Shown in pieces: positions 48,027-59,598 of a stretch of 64,000 bases of DNA; the first letter of the stretch is position 1, and each line of letters begins with the position of its first letter. This DNA comes from Rhodeus uyekii. Lineage: Eukaryota > Chordata > Actinopteri > Cypriniformes > Acheilognathidae. Below the pieces are notes generated by a model. The model saw only the letters and a list, made by a program, of their open reading frames with translations. It did no database searches and had not been told where the DNA came from. A program made the translations under genes and the position numbers. The stretch is taken from assembly GCA_037043235.1 (NCBI GenBank), contig JAWRVZ010000075.1:2105001-2169000 (forward strand), given 5' to 3'.

Positions 48027-49691
48027 CTAGAAAGCATAAGAATACAAAAATGCTTTATTATTTTCATTTGAGAATCTCTGGTATTTAATCGTTCAAAACA
48101 ATCCAAGTTAAAAGCATCTGCTAAACGAAATGACTAAACGTAGTTACCTTGGATTTATGCGAGATGCTGCCCTCTGTTGGCGATATGACTTCTCTACATT
48201 CAGCCTGCATGCCTTGACATAAAGGGTGCGTCCCTGAAGCCGAATCTCTCGATGATGATTGGTTGCTCAGCTCCGACTCCAGCCAATCACTGTGGCACGT
48301 CTGTGAAGTGGCATTTGATTGGCTAAGATTGTCTGATTGACCTGCGGACACAACATAGAGGTGAGAGCATGTTGGGAGTGAAGGAAACCGAACTAAAGCA
48401 TCGATTTGAAAATGGACCGACTGTCAGAACAGAGAATGCTCAAGATCAGCTCTTCGTCTTCAGAGAGCGAGCGCGAGGGGGAGGCACCTCTCGACTTCTC
48501 CTTCTCACCGTCTCCAAAGCGTCTGGAATTATTCAGACTCTATTGAAAGAAAAGACGTCACATGACAAGAGCTCAGCAAACGGGAGCACTTTATTTTACA
48601 GTCATTCATGGTTTGTCAGACGCTTTTATCCAAAGCGACTTACATTGACATTTTAAACACTTGAGTCCTGTTCCCCATGTACGTATATTATGGTAATTTT
48701 GTGATAATTAGGTACCCTGAACCCACCCTAAACATGACATTAACCCATGTAGTTACTTTGTATTACGCAGTAGTTTCTTAGGCAAGTACATGTTAGTGCA
48801 TGTACTGTAAAATAAAGTGCAACCTAGAAAATCATAACGAAAGATCAAATGTTTGTGGTTGGTAAGTTTAGATTTATTATTTTCTTAAAGAAGTCTCTTC
48901 TGCTCATCAAGGCTGCATTTATTTGATCAAAAATACAGTAAAATCAGTAATATTGTGAAATATTATTACAATTTAAAAGAAATGTTTTCTATTGTAATAT
49001 ATTGTAAAATGTAATTTATTCCTGTGATTAAAGCTGTATTTTCAGCATCATTCCTCCAGTGTTCAGTGTCACATGATCCTTCACAAATCTTAATAATATG
49101 ATCAAGAAACATTTCTGATTATTATCAGTTGTGCTGCTTCATATTTTTTTGACTATAAATGTCTATACTGTCACTTTTGATCAATTAAATGTGTCCTAGC
49201 TGAAGAAAAACACGTTTGAACACACAAAGAAAAACGTTTGTTTAGTTGGCAGACCTCTATACGCAGATGAGCCGGACTCTCAGAGTTGTCTCCAATCTTT
49301 CGGACGCTGTCATAATGGTCTCCATAGCGATATGCAATGTGCAGCTCACGGCATGACGGCTTCTCGGTACCGTTTATCTAAATGGCAAGGAGAAAAGCAT
49401 GAATAAAAACACACTGTAGAATTACATGAATCAAAGAGACGAATGCTCCATCACCTCCCACAGCGGAGCGTTCAGCTGATGAATAACCACTTTCAACTGC
49501 TGGCTTCGAGCGAAAGCCACGATGGCGTCATTACCAGCAAACGTGCCCGGCTGCGAGAGGTTTGACACTGAGAAAGAACAAAAGGGATTTCTTCAATGAC
49601 TTTCCAGCAGGAATTTACTGAAATCGCTGGTACTGGAAAACACAGTACTTAAATTTATAAAATATGTGCGATATAAAATATGAATAAATAC

Positions 49692-49729
<38 letters not shown>

Positions 49730-49888
49730 TATTACAGTATTTATTACTTTTTTGATAATTAATATATCAATCAATTGTCTATATTACTTGTGTGAGAAGA
49801 AAACATTCTAAAATATTTTGGATGACAAAAATATGATAACAGTACTTACATTTATAAAAATGTGTGTATATAAAATATTAATAAATAC

Positions 49889-49930
<42 letters not shown>

Positions 49931-50682
49931 CCAAGCTTTAATAATAATACAAATAATAGTAATAATAATTATTATTATTTTGTAAACTCTGTAAGCAGAA
50001 AATTTACTGAAATCACTGGATAACAGTACTTAAATTTATAAAATATTTGTGTATATAAAATATTAATAAATACTGAATATATATAGTTATTATATATATA
50101 TATATAGTTTTATCTTTGATATTTTACATTTAGGTTTAAGTTTTAGTCATTTTTATTGTGTATTTTATTTGCTTTAATTAGATCTAAATTTAAAACAGAA
50201 CAGCCCGCATTATTATAACGACACAGACGAACGAACAATGCTGTCCTTCTCTTACAATGCTGTGTGAACGGCACGTCGTCTTCAACGAAGGGCTCAAAGT
50301 CCTGCCTGTGGGTCGTCATGTACTGAACCGTCTCCTGCCGAAGATGCAGGTGACCCCGCGAATGTCCCTCCAACTGATCCCCAAGAGCTCGAAACAAACA
50401 GTTCCTGCGGGACAACATAACAAACATTAGACGACACATTAAAGAGCCATTCAAAGCCAGGAAAGCTCACACATACCCGTCTCCAGGCACCTCTCGGAGT
50501 TTGAGACCCAGAGCCTGAAGCTGGTTGGAAAAGCTGACAAACTCCTCTCCATCTTCCCCTCCTGGAGGTCTGTTCTTTTTGTCTTTGGCCAGAGCCCGTC
50601 GGGCTGCCCTCTCGTCTCTCTTCCTCTCTAATTCATACTTCCTGTTTCCTTTTATGGGCTTTCCTGCCTGTTTCCTTGACAT
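47862..50682 (-). CDS. otud3: otud3, OTU-domain deubiquitinase 3 (7 coding exons)
   Basis: CDS = complement of 50477-50682, 50256-50404, 49455-49567, 49255-49377, 48422-48539, 48148-48341 and 47862-48026: 1068 nt, 355 aa. The OTU cysteine protease core is intact: GDGNCLFRALGDQ (Asp68, Cys71) and GDHYDSVRK (His177). OTUD3 removes ubiquitin chains; in mammals PTEN is a reported substrate. The C-terminus is the conserved basic coiled stretch NKQRKEQQRLEKKKRQEERH followed by LNTLSI. The UBA-like segment that follows the OTU domain in human is not recognisable. An extra upstream ATG at 50700 is in frame (adds MTQSII); the inner ATG gives MSRKQAGK, matching human MSRKQAAK. Confidence 0.92.
48148..48341 (-). 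CDS. otud3: otud3 coding exon 6
   Basis: Ser/Gln-rich linker (GQSDNLSQSNATSQTCHSDW ... EGSISHKSK). Acceptor ccgcag, donor GTAACT. Sequence not conserved with human, but the frame runs into exon 7 (LSNKQRKEQQ). Confidence 0.75.
48422..48539 (-). CDS. otud3: otud3 coding exon 5 (linker, tentative 3' end)
   Basis: Strong pyrimidine tract and acceptor (tttctttcaatag) open in phase 0: SLNNSRRFGDGEKEKSRG then ASPSRSLSEDEELILSILC. The 3' end at GACA|GTCGGT is the only nearby GT that keeps phase with exon 6; the donor is poor. Confidence 0.55.
48614..48655 (-). repeat. SINE tail fragment
   Basis: Inverted CAGACGCTTTTATCCAAAGC; only the 3' tail of the SINE, in otud3 intron 4. Confidence 0.6.
48690..48830. 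repeat. MITE fragment (AAAATAAAGTG end)
   Basis: GGTACCCTGAACCCACCCTA, and GTACTGTAAAATAAAGTGCA at the right; related to 12086-12242. Confidence 0.45.
48899..49190. repeat. dispersed cyprinid repeat
   Basis: GCTGCATTTATTTGATCAAA, TTCAGCATCATTCCTCCAGT and GTGTCACATGATCCTTCAC; opposite orientation to 4915-5290. Confidence 0.65.
49255..49377 (-). CDS. otud3: otud3 coding exon 4 (catalytic His)
   Basis: INGTEKPSCRELHIAYRYG then DHYDSVRKIGDNSESPAHL. Acceptor atttag; the donor GTCTGC is weak. Confidence 0.9.
49455..49567 (-). CDS. otud3: otud3 coding exon 3
   Basis: LSNLSQPGTFAGNDAIVAFA then VVIHQLNAPLWE. Acceptor tttctcag, donor GTGATG. Confidence 0.92.
49690..50110. repeat. (TA)n arrays with repeated flanking unit
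   Basis: Three copies of ACTTAAATTTATAAAATATG-like / TAAATACTGAATATATATA units, each leading into a (TA)n run (about 49695, 49890 and 50080). In otud3 intron 2. Confidence 0.75.
50256..50404 (-). CDS. otud3: otud3 coding exon 2 (catalytic Cys)
   Basis: NCLFRALGDQLEGHSRGHL, RQDFEPFVEDDVPFTQH. Catalytic Cys in NCLF. Donor GTAAGA. Confidence 0.93.
50477..50682 (-). CDS. otud3: otud3 coding exon 1
   Basis: MSRKQAGKPIKGNRKYELER then KRDERAARRALAKDKKNRP and FVSFSNQLQALGLKLREVPG. Donor GTATGT after GAC GG. Near identity to human in the second half. Confidence 0.93.
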
Positions 50683-50805
50683 GATGATGCTCTGTGTCAC
50701 ACTCTTTCACACACGCAAGACCTGAAACAACACATCACAAACTCAACGCAACTAATATAAAAAGTGTGACATCCAGTGCATGACCACAACACAATTACAA
50801 TTACT

Positions 50806-51082
<277 letters not shown>

Positions 51083-51099
51083 TGTGTAATGTTGTGCTC

Positions 51100-51697
51100 A
51101 TGGTTTTAAACAGAGCTGAAGACAATTAATCATGTTTGCAGACGATAGATGTTTGTTTAAATGAATTTCTTAAAACCGTGTAATAAATCCAACAAGAACA
51201 AGTTGAGAATCAGAGTCACGAACTGCAATCATCAGACAGAGAGGCTGCGGGAGTCTCAGAAACGCCGCGAAATAAACCCTTTCTGTCAGATTTAACAGCG
51301 TTTAAACGAGAAAATTAGGATGTTTGTTGAAGAGAAAAGACTGTGTTATACAACTGTACTCACATTATCCACTGACAGTCAGAAACACGATCACTGGACG
51401 CCAATTTCACCACCAACTCCAGCAAATCTCCCTCTGAACTGCTCTGGGTTTGTTTACTTCCGAAAAAGAAGCCCTGCGTCACTTCCGCTTCCGGCTTCAA
51501 TTTCAAAATAAACACATTAAAATATATTATAAATGAACCCTAACCCTAACCACATTATTATAATATGCGTTTTAAACTAGAATATCTGTCTCAAAAATTA
51601 TGTTGATGACGTGTTACTGTTTGTGTATATTACTTGTGTGAGAATATATTATAAAATATTTTGGATGATAAATTCTTGGATTATGAATCTCCAAGCT

Positions 51698-51775
<78 letters not shown>

Positions 51776-52046
51776 AATTATAAATAAATAAAGTTTGAAA
51801 ATGGTATTTTCCTACATAGACAATAATTATATCTTTATTTTTAGTTTATGTATAGCATATTCAAATCACCATCACTCAAAAAATCCATTTAAAGTTTCTT
51901 CTAAAAGAAACCATTTTTAGAGCGAACGGAGAAGATTCCTTTATATGATTTTCCTTTTTAGACAAACACAAACATGTTATAATGTAATAATAAATAAATA
52001 AATAATAAATTAGTTAATTCCACCAAATCACAACTGAGAAAAGACT
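51100..52046. other. otud3 upstream region / g0s2 downstream spacer
   Basis: The otud3 transcription start probably lies in the moderately GC-rich part 51240-51500. An (AAT/ATT)n tract spans 51700-51785. Otherwise nothing recognised. Confidence 0.45.
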
Positions 52047-52119
52047 CTTGATATGACATGAACAACAAAACACCCTTATTGATGCAGAAATAATTTTATT
52101 TATTTTATGGCAGTAAAAG
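52047..52119. repeat. 73-bp segment duplicated at 55903-55976
   Basis: About 97 % identical by eye: one base change (GACATGAAC/GACATTAAC) and one inserted T. Contains the g0s2 polyA signals. Confidence 0.85.
52095..52104 (-). terminator. g0s2 polyadenylation signals
   Basis: Two overlapping AATAAA hexamers on the minus strand, about 275 bases past the g0s2 stop, inside a segment shared with the hAT element at 55715-56113. Confidence 0.55.
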
Positions 52120-52373
52120 ATAGCACACTCCACACATGACTTTTATACATCCTTTATAAATAGTTATCATCTAATAAAAAATCATTACACCTTCTAAACA
52201 AACATACGTAACAGTCGTAAACTATCAAGTCATTTCCCTCGCCGTGCTGCTCCGCAGCGCTCAGTACAACAACCGTGTCCATACGGTTCCTCATGACGGG
52301 TCAGTGCACAAGCAGAACTTCATTTTGGCTCAACTTTCATCAAGTAGGCATGAACAGCAGCAGGGCCCGAGAA

Positions 52374-52709
52374 TTATGAAGCATGAGCTCTGAAACTCAT
52401 CCGCCTCTGTCTGGTCAAGGGAAGTTCCTTGGCCTTGGCCTCCATCGCGGCATCCATTTCGTCGTCTTCAGGGATGGTGGTTTGTGGCTCCTGGACCTGC
52501 TCTTTTTCTGTTATGAGCTCTTGTACCTTTAGCATCTCAAAATCAGGCTCCTCGTGGTCAGGGAAGAGAGAGGCGGCGACCTGCACCACACCGCTCACCA
52601 TTCCCAGGACGGCGAACGTGCCGCCCACTAGGTAGACCTTCAGACAGCCCTTGGAGGGACCGGACCTCAGCATCTCCTTAGCAAAAGGGATGATCTCGTG
52701 CATGTCCAT
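52374..52709 (-). CDS. g0s2: g0s2, G0/G1 switch protein 2
   Basis: 111 aa single coding exon. The N-terminus MDMHEIIPFAKEML matches human METVQELIPLAKEMM. A hydrophobic hairpin-like segment (about 25-48: KVYLVGGTFAVLGMVSGVV) is the region that in mammals binds and inhibits ATGL/PNPLA2 on lipid droplets. The C-terminus ends RAHAS like human RQHAS. The acidic mid-part is diverged. Human G0S2 is 103 aa. An acceptor (ttcacag) at 52727 joins a non-coding first exon near 53818. Confidence 0.93.
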   Translation of the reverse strand: MDMHEIIPFAKEMLRSGPSKGCLKVYLVGGTFAVLGMVSGVVQVAASLFPDHEEPDFEMLKVQELITEKEQVQEPQTTIPEDDEMDAAMEAKAKELPLTRQRRMSFRAHAS

Positions 52710-52893
52710 TTTCAGTTGTGTTACGTCTGTGAACGGAAAGTATCAAAGGTCATGAACTGAACTGAAACAAGAAAATGAACTGAAATATATAAATATATAC
52801 CTGTGCATTTAAAGTCAACATTAAACTGTTTGCAAAACTGTTTATATCTCAAAATATTTAATTACAGTATTTTTCAAATCCCAGGAATGTGCA

Positions 52894-53149
52894 TTAAAGG
52901 GATAGTTGACCCATGAACACTAAAGAAGACATTTTTGAAGAATATGGGTAACAAAATAGCTGATGGACCCCATTGACTTAAAAACTATGGAAGTCGATGG
53001 GGCCCTAGGCCTGTTTGGTTATCCATATTCTTCCAAATATGTTATTTTTGTGTTCAGCAGAAGAAAGAAACTCATACAACTTCAGGGTGAGTAAATGAAG
53101 ACAGTAAATTAAAATAGAAGTTTCATTTTTGGGTGAACTATCTCTTTAA
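52894..53149. mobile_element. MITE, TTAAAGGGATAGTT family
   Basis: TTAAAGGGATAGTTGACCCA and the inverted end (TTGGGTGAACTATCTCTTTAA), 256 bp, complete; in the g0s2 intron. Confidence 0.75.
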
Positions 53150-53183
53150 GAAAGTAGTAAAGCTTATTTTTAGGCCTGAAAGC

Positions 53184-53493
53184 AACATTTTACAATAAAG
53201 TTCCATTAGTTAAGGCTAGTTAATACATTAACTATTAATAACTAATACATTCTTATTAATCTTTGTTAAGATTATTTAGTGAAAATACTGTTTAGTATTT
53301 TGCATACTGCAAAATCTCTTCATTGTTAGTTCATATTAGTTCAGTTTCAACGTTTGATCTGAATAATCTATTCGTTAATGTTGAGATTAACATTAACTGA
53401 GATTAAAAAATGCTTTAGAAACATGTTTCATTGTTAGTTCATGTTAAGTAATGCAGTTAACTAATGAAACCTTATTGTAAAGCGTTACATTTG
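53184..53493. mobile_element. MITE / foldback, TTTACAATAAGGTTTCATTAG family
   Basis: TTTTACAATAAAGTTCCATT on the left and the inverted form ending TTATTGTAAAGCGTTAC on the right. Internal ATTGTTAGTTCAT motifs in both halves. Confidence 0.7.
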
Positions 53494-53817
53494 CATATTG
53501 AATATATATTTACAGTATAATATGCATATTTCATTAACAGAAAATATGAGATTAGGCTATGCCAAAATACTAAAATCTTTTTATTTTTACTTTTATTATA
53601 TAAGATACTGTCAGCCACCTTAAATCAGATGATAAAGACTAATAACATCATGAATCAAAAACGAAAAAACTTCTTCCTCTTCTCAAAACTGTACAACTTT
53701 TTTACTGTAAAATGACTTGAAAAAGTTGAAAAAAGGGTTAAAAGACTACGTTTTTGTAGCTTAGTCTTTTACCGATAATTATATATACATAAAATTGTTA
53801 TATTTTTAAATACTCAC

Positions 53818-53873
53818 TTGCAAAATGTGGAAGAACCCGCTCAGGTGATAACTCTTTATCCTCAGAGTTTCAG
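53818..53873 (-). other. probable g0s2 non-coding exon 1
   Basis: Downstream of the TATA-like box and ending at donor GTGAGT (53817). The coding exon begins at 52726. The start position is inferred. Confidence 0.5.
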
Positions 53874-53897
53874 TGGGTGCTGCAGGTACAGACGCTC

Positions 53898-53908
53898 TGC
53901 CTATTTAA
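53898..53908 (-). promoter_or_regulatory. g0s2 TATA-like box
   Basis: CCTTAAATAGG on the minus strand about 30 bases before the inferred transcription start. A CACGTG E-box lies upstream at about 54061; mammalian G0S2 is a ChREBP/PPAR target, so an E-box is plausible but unproven. Confidence 0.5.
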
Positions 53909-55648
53909 GGCCAGTGAGCAAAGGTCGACGCCCACACCACATGAATATTCATCAGGCTGGAAAGGAGATGCAACTTTTGTCCAAGTTGCTTCATGTGAGT
54001 GCTGAATGACTCAGAGTCTGCCAAGACCCACACAGACAGTGGAGAAACCTGTGTGCTGGTCACGTGAAAACACACTGTACGTGAGGAGTGTGTGTAAACA
54101 CACTGAAGACGTTTAGTACAGAGAACTTGATGATCCAGCTGTAATAGTTAATACTAAATCTACACATATTCAAAGATCAGTTTTATGGCGTTACGAGGAG
54201 CAGTAAAACACATTACAGTCTGATGTTTAACAACAAATAAGCCTGGATTATCCAGATGATATGATACGTAAACACAGACATGTGAGTTTATGATGTGAAT
54301 AGATTTATAATAACATTTCAAATGAAGTTAAAATGTTATTGAAATGTAAAGGAAGTTGAAGAGTACAAACTCCCATGGTACTCTTATAACCATCAACTCT
54401 TATGCTCATCAAGCGTGTGTTTATTTAATGAACAAAACCGCTAAAACATTATATATTACAGTTTAATATTTGCTTTCTATTTAAAATATTTTAATTTATA
54501 CACGATCATTCAGAAATCATCTATTATCAATCTAAAATGCTGATTTGCTGCTCAAAAACATTTCTTACTACAGTCCAATGTTGAAAACTCACATTTTTTT
54601 TTTTAAGTTGGATGCCTCTCAAAAGTTTAGATTAAAAAAAGGAAGAAATCAATACTTTCATTCAGCAAGCACACATTAAATTGCTAAAATAAAGATCATT
54701 TACATTATTAATAATTATTCATTTAAAATCTTTTTTTTTACAAAATATTTCCATTTCAAATAAATGCTGTTCCTTTGAAATTATATTCATTAAATAACCC
54801 TGAGAAAAAATTGAGTTTATGCAAAAAACATCAGCCAGTAAAAACTGTTTTCAACATTGATAGTTCAAAGAATAATGGTATCGCCATGGTAATACCAAAA
54901 AGAGCAATATTTACCTCATACACTGTGCTAATAAAAATAATGTTGTACCTTAAAGTAAGTAAAAGGACATAAAAGTACATTCACTCACAGGGAACTATAA
55001 CGGTAAGGTAAATTCCTACTGTTTGTTGTTTTTAGACAGGAAATTAGACTATGACAAGAGCCGCCACATCACCCGCTGTAATGACCTTTACTACACTGCC
55101 CTCTGTTTATGCTCTTATATTAACCGCTTTCAAAAAAGCTTTTGTGCCAAAGTTATCAATAGTGGCACAATACGCCATTTGTGCCAACATTAACCATTTA
55201 CGCTACTGGAATATCTTTTTCTTCAATAGCAGATTATCAACACCGCAGTCAATGACTTTGCATTAGGATGGAGTAAAAGGCTTGTAAACAGCAAACATGC
55301 TGACCTTTCACTTTTAGCGACATTACAAACTCAAGCAAGAGTAAGAATCATCAGCGCTGTGTCTCTCGGGAGGCTGCTTGCATATGAGGTGAGAAGGGAG
55401 ATGAGTGTTGGGTAATGGACTCACTGTAGACATGCGGCCGTATCAGAAACTTTGACCCGCTTGGCTCTGATGTGTGTCATGCTCTCTTCTCTAGATGCAC
55501 AGACGCTGTTGGGAAACCACGTTCAACACGCGCAGCTCGTGATGCAGATGCAGACGTGACAGTTCACACTGGACACAGGGAGACACTCATGAGTGTGTTA
55601 ATAACTTATTGCTGCTGCTGCACAGCAATTACAAGACAGGCTAATGCC

Positions 55649-55687
<39 letters not shown>

Positions 55688-55706
55688 CCCTTCAATAATT
55701 TTAATA
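53909..55706. other. upstream flank of g0s2
   Basis: A dispersed cyprinid repeat at about 54400-54780. (CA)n at 55652-55684. No gene supported in the rest. Confidence 0.45.
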
Positions 55707-55714
55707 GTCTAGGA

Positions 55715-56113
55715 CAGTGTTCTTCAAGAGATCATCAGGTGTGCTATGGAAAATTATTCAATTTCACCTAATTGGTATAAAAGACATTTTTTGAAAACTA
55801 ATTAATCATAAAAGACTTGATTGTTTGTGTTTACTTGATTCCCATTCGAGACACTTTGATAAGAATGTATCCTATATTAACAATATACAGTCTAAAAACT
55901 GTCTTGATATGACATTAACAACAAAACACCCTTATTTGATGCAGAAATAATTTTATTTATTTTATGGCAGTAAAAGTATTTTAAAAAATATTTTCTAATA
56001 TACAGTTTTTTTTAACATTTTCGGTTGGTGGTGTGCCTTATGATTTTCTTTCAATTATTTTTTTCTTTCAATTATTTTTTTACCTTGGCTCAAAAAAAGA
56101 TTGAAAAACACTG
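55715..56113. mobile_element. non-autonomous hAT element carrying g0s2 3'UTR-like sequence
   Basis: Termini CAGTGTTCTTCAA and TTGAAAAACACTG, with a perfect 8-bp target duplication GTCTAGGA (55707-55714 and 56114-56121). 399 bp. Positions 55903-55976 match 52047-52119. Confidence 0.82.
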
Positions 56114-56119
56114 GTCTAG

Positions 56120-56860
56120 GAGATAAGAAGGGGAACTATTTTTCCACTGAGAGAGAATTAGACCGACACGAGTCACTAAAGAAGAGTGAACAATTTATTA
56201 CAGGTGATGTGAGCCAATATATGATAATAAAGATATTTACAATCAAAACAAACAGATACGAAAAAAAGAGAGAATCATAAATCATATCCAGAAGAAACTT
56301 AAGGAGGATAAAGGAAAATTGAACAGCGGCAAAGCAAAGCAATCAATAGATCGAAACACAGTAACTAATCCATTGAAACTAAGCCTATCTAGAGAGAAAA
56401 ATGTAGAAAGAATGTCGTTAACATTCCCAGACGTCGTATCTAATCTACACTTACTAACTAAACAAGATTACAATAAGTGGCGCATGTCCCTAAACTATTG
56501 TGTCTAAACAATGAAATCAAACCTCAGTGTGCGCAATGTGTCACGTGACAATTTACCTAATCCTTCCCCTCCTGGTTTGTTAACAAATAAACAAATATTC
56601 AACCAAGTTAAACATTCAAAAGAAGAGGACGGCAAAGTAACTTAATCTTACATGAACAACATGACACACTAACAAAACTAACAACAACCCCAAAAAAGAA
56701 ATGAACAAGAACAAGAACAAGAACAAGAACAAGAAAGACATGCAGCTGCTGCTCTACAATATAGCTTGCATGATCTTGCCGTACCAGATTTATTTTCACA
56801 AACACTGATAAAGATTCCTCAATCTGCCACCAGATGTCTCACTACATTTCCCAAGAACTC
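56120..56860. other. unassigned spacer
   Basis: An (AAGAAC)n run at 56706-56735. Nothing else recognised. Confidence 0.4.
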
Positions 56861-56874
56861 GCTGCAGTCTTGCT

Positions 56875-57072
56875 CAGTGTTGCCAACTTAGCGCCTTAAA
56901 GGGTAAAGTTTGTTTTAATGAAATTTATATGCATTTATATGAAATTTGGGAGGGTTTTTATGCATCAAAAACCAGCCCAAATTTTATCAACCAGCCCAAT
57001 GCATTTTTTCCCGGTCGGACGTGACCAAAAAGAGCCCAATTGGGCGGGAACATGCCCAATCTGGCAACACTG
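56875..57072. mobile_element. hAT-like MITE with CAGTGTTGCCA termini
   Basis: CAGTGTTGCCAAC and the inverted GGCAACACTG. The inverted match extends outward (GCAGTCTTGCT and AAAGCAAGCTGC). Internal AGCCCAAT/ATTGGGC motifs. No direct 8-bp duplication. Confidence 0.55.
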
Positions 57073-57717
57073 AAAGCAAGCTGCTATTTGAAGGTTGAGC
57101 AGCAAACCCATTGACTATTGATACAACAGGAACCAATCCACTGTGTCCTGTAAAAAATTATATACAGGATGGCCCTATTCATAACAGAACTTTATATTTA
57201 AAGTTATATTTGAAATTTTAAATATTTAAAAATTTATATTTATATTTAAAATAACATCAGAAAAATTATACATATGGGATTGCCAATGCTTACTTATGAG
57301 ATTGTTTTAGTAGTTTCATGTTAATCTGCAAAGTGTGAATCTGAATATAGGTTAAGTGAGCTGAATTGGGTCGGAAGATTTTTCTTTTTTCTTTAAATCA
57401 ATTAATAGGCTACATTTATTCTGCAAGAACAAAACAATTTTTTTGTGGAATTGAAGACATTTATAATGTTACGACAGATTTTGGTTTGCAAGTACATGCT
57501 TTTCTTTTTAACTTTATATTCTTATATTTTATGGTTTTCACAAAAATACTTAAGCAGCACAACGTTTTTCAACATTAATAATCAGAAATGTTTCTTGTGC
57601 AACAAATCATTTTATTAGAATGATTTGTGAAGAATCATGTGACATTGAAGACTCTATTAATGATGCTGAAAATACAGTAATACATTACATTTTAACATAT
57701 ACTCAACATTAGAATAT

Positions 57718-58551
<834 letters not shown>

Positions 58552-58557
58552 TTTATT
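58552..58557 (-). terminator. possible camk1g polyadenylation signal
   Basis: AATAAA on the minus strand about 975 bases past the stop; earlier sites cannot be excluded. Confidence 0.35.
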
Positions 58558-59531
58558 GGTAAAAATATTCCACAAAGCATGGACAGTATAGCAGCCTACA
58601 CAAACATAAACCCTTTCTGTAGTTCAGAGGACACTTAATTATAATCTCTTACAAGATAATTAATTACAGTACAGTATTTCTAACGGTAAAGTCCATGTGT
58701 GTCACGTATAGTATTGTATTATAGTGCACAAAACAAGGGCTAGTCTTACAGTGCTGGAGGGTAAAGGTGTTAAATCCATTTAATCTGCTGTATTATGACG
58801 AAAATATATGATGGATAAACATACAATAAGAATTTATGCATTAGAAAAATAAACCTTAACTCTAGTTAAATGACCAAAAAGCTATTTAATGAATAGAGTA
58901 AAGGCTGGAACTTCAGTTGGATAATGTACAATCTAATATCGACAGGTACAGTGTTTTACATACTCAAATGTCTGCGGTACACATTATTGCACATTACAAA
59001 CTAGCCATGCATCACAGAGAGTATATGTACAAAAGCACAGAATCAATACTTCTTACACAAGTGTCCCGTAACACGGACCCCTGCTCCAAATGTTTTAATA
59101 CAGAGATATTAACAATGTAAAACTGTTTCCTCAAGGGAGAATACAAGGTTTGAGGTTCAGCACCAAATGTGCAACTGTTTCTGCTTTTACAGGGATACAG
59201 TGAGTGTGCGACAGGCTGGGTTTGTGCTCTGAGAGAGTGTGTGTGTGTGTGTGCAGATATGGAGGCACTCCTCTAAATGTCAGTATCTCAGAGCGGTGCG
59301 GGCCCGTGGCCAGCTGTATTGCCGACACTCTTGACCAGAGCAGAGCAGCAGGACCTGCCCACAGAAAGCAGCCGTGGCTGGGTGAAAGGTCACAGACCTG
59401 TTGCCAGCACAAAAAGAGAGGCATGTAGCATATACTGTATATAAAATAGTATATGTTAGGAGTGGATATGTTATTAAGTGAAAGCTGTCAGCTTTACCTG
59501 TCAAAAAATCATACAATTCCAATGCAGCCGA

Positions 59532-59598
59532 TCACATGACCGAGCAAACGCCCGTCCGCAGGTTCGGCCCGTTTCGGTTGGAGCTTCTTTTTGCGTAC
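59532..59598 (-). CDS. camk1g: camk1g terminal exon, CaaX box
   Basis: YAKRSSNRNGPNLRTGVCSVM then TGA. Human ends GQTGVCLIM. Acceptor cttcag; the phase fits the previous exon (GG|G). Confidence 0.88.

Noticed and set aside
48412..48546. 44-aa plus-strand ORF MDRLSEQRMLKISSSSSESE...
   Set aside because: It is the antisense shadow of otud3 exon 5, which has a strong acceptor and fits the gene's phase on the minus strand.
51536..51550. CCCTAACCCTAACC, telomere-like
   Set aside because: Only about two units; too short to call an interstitial telomere.
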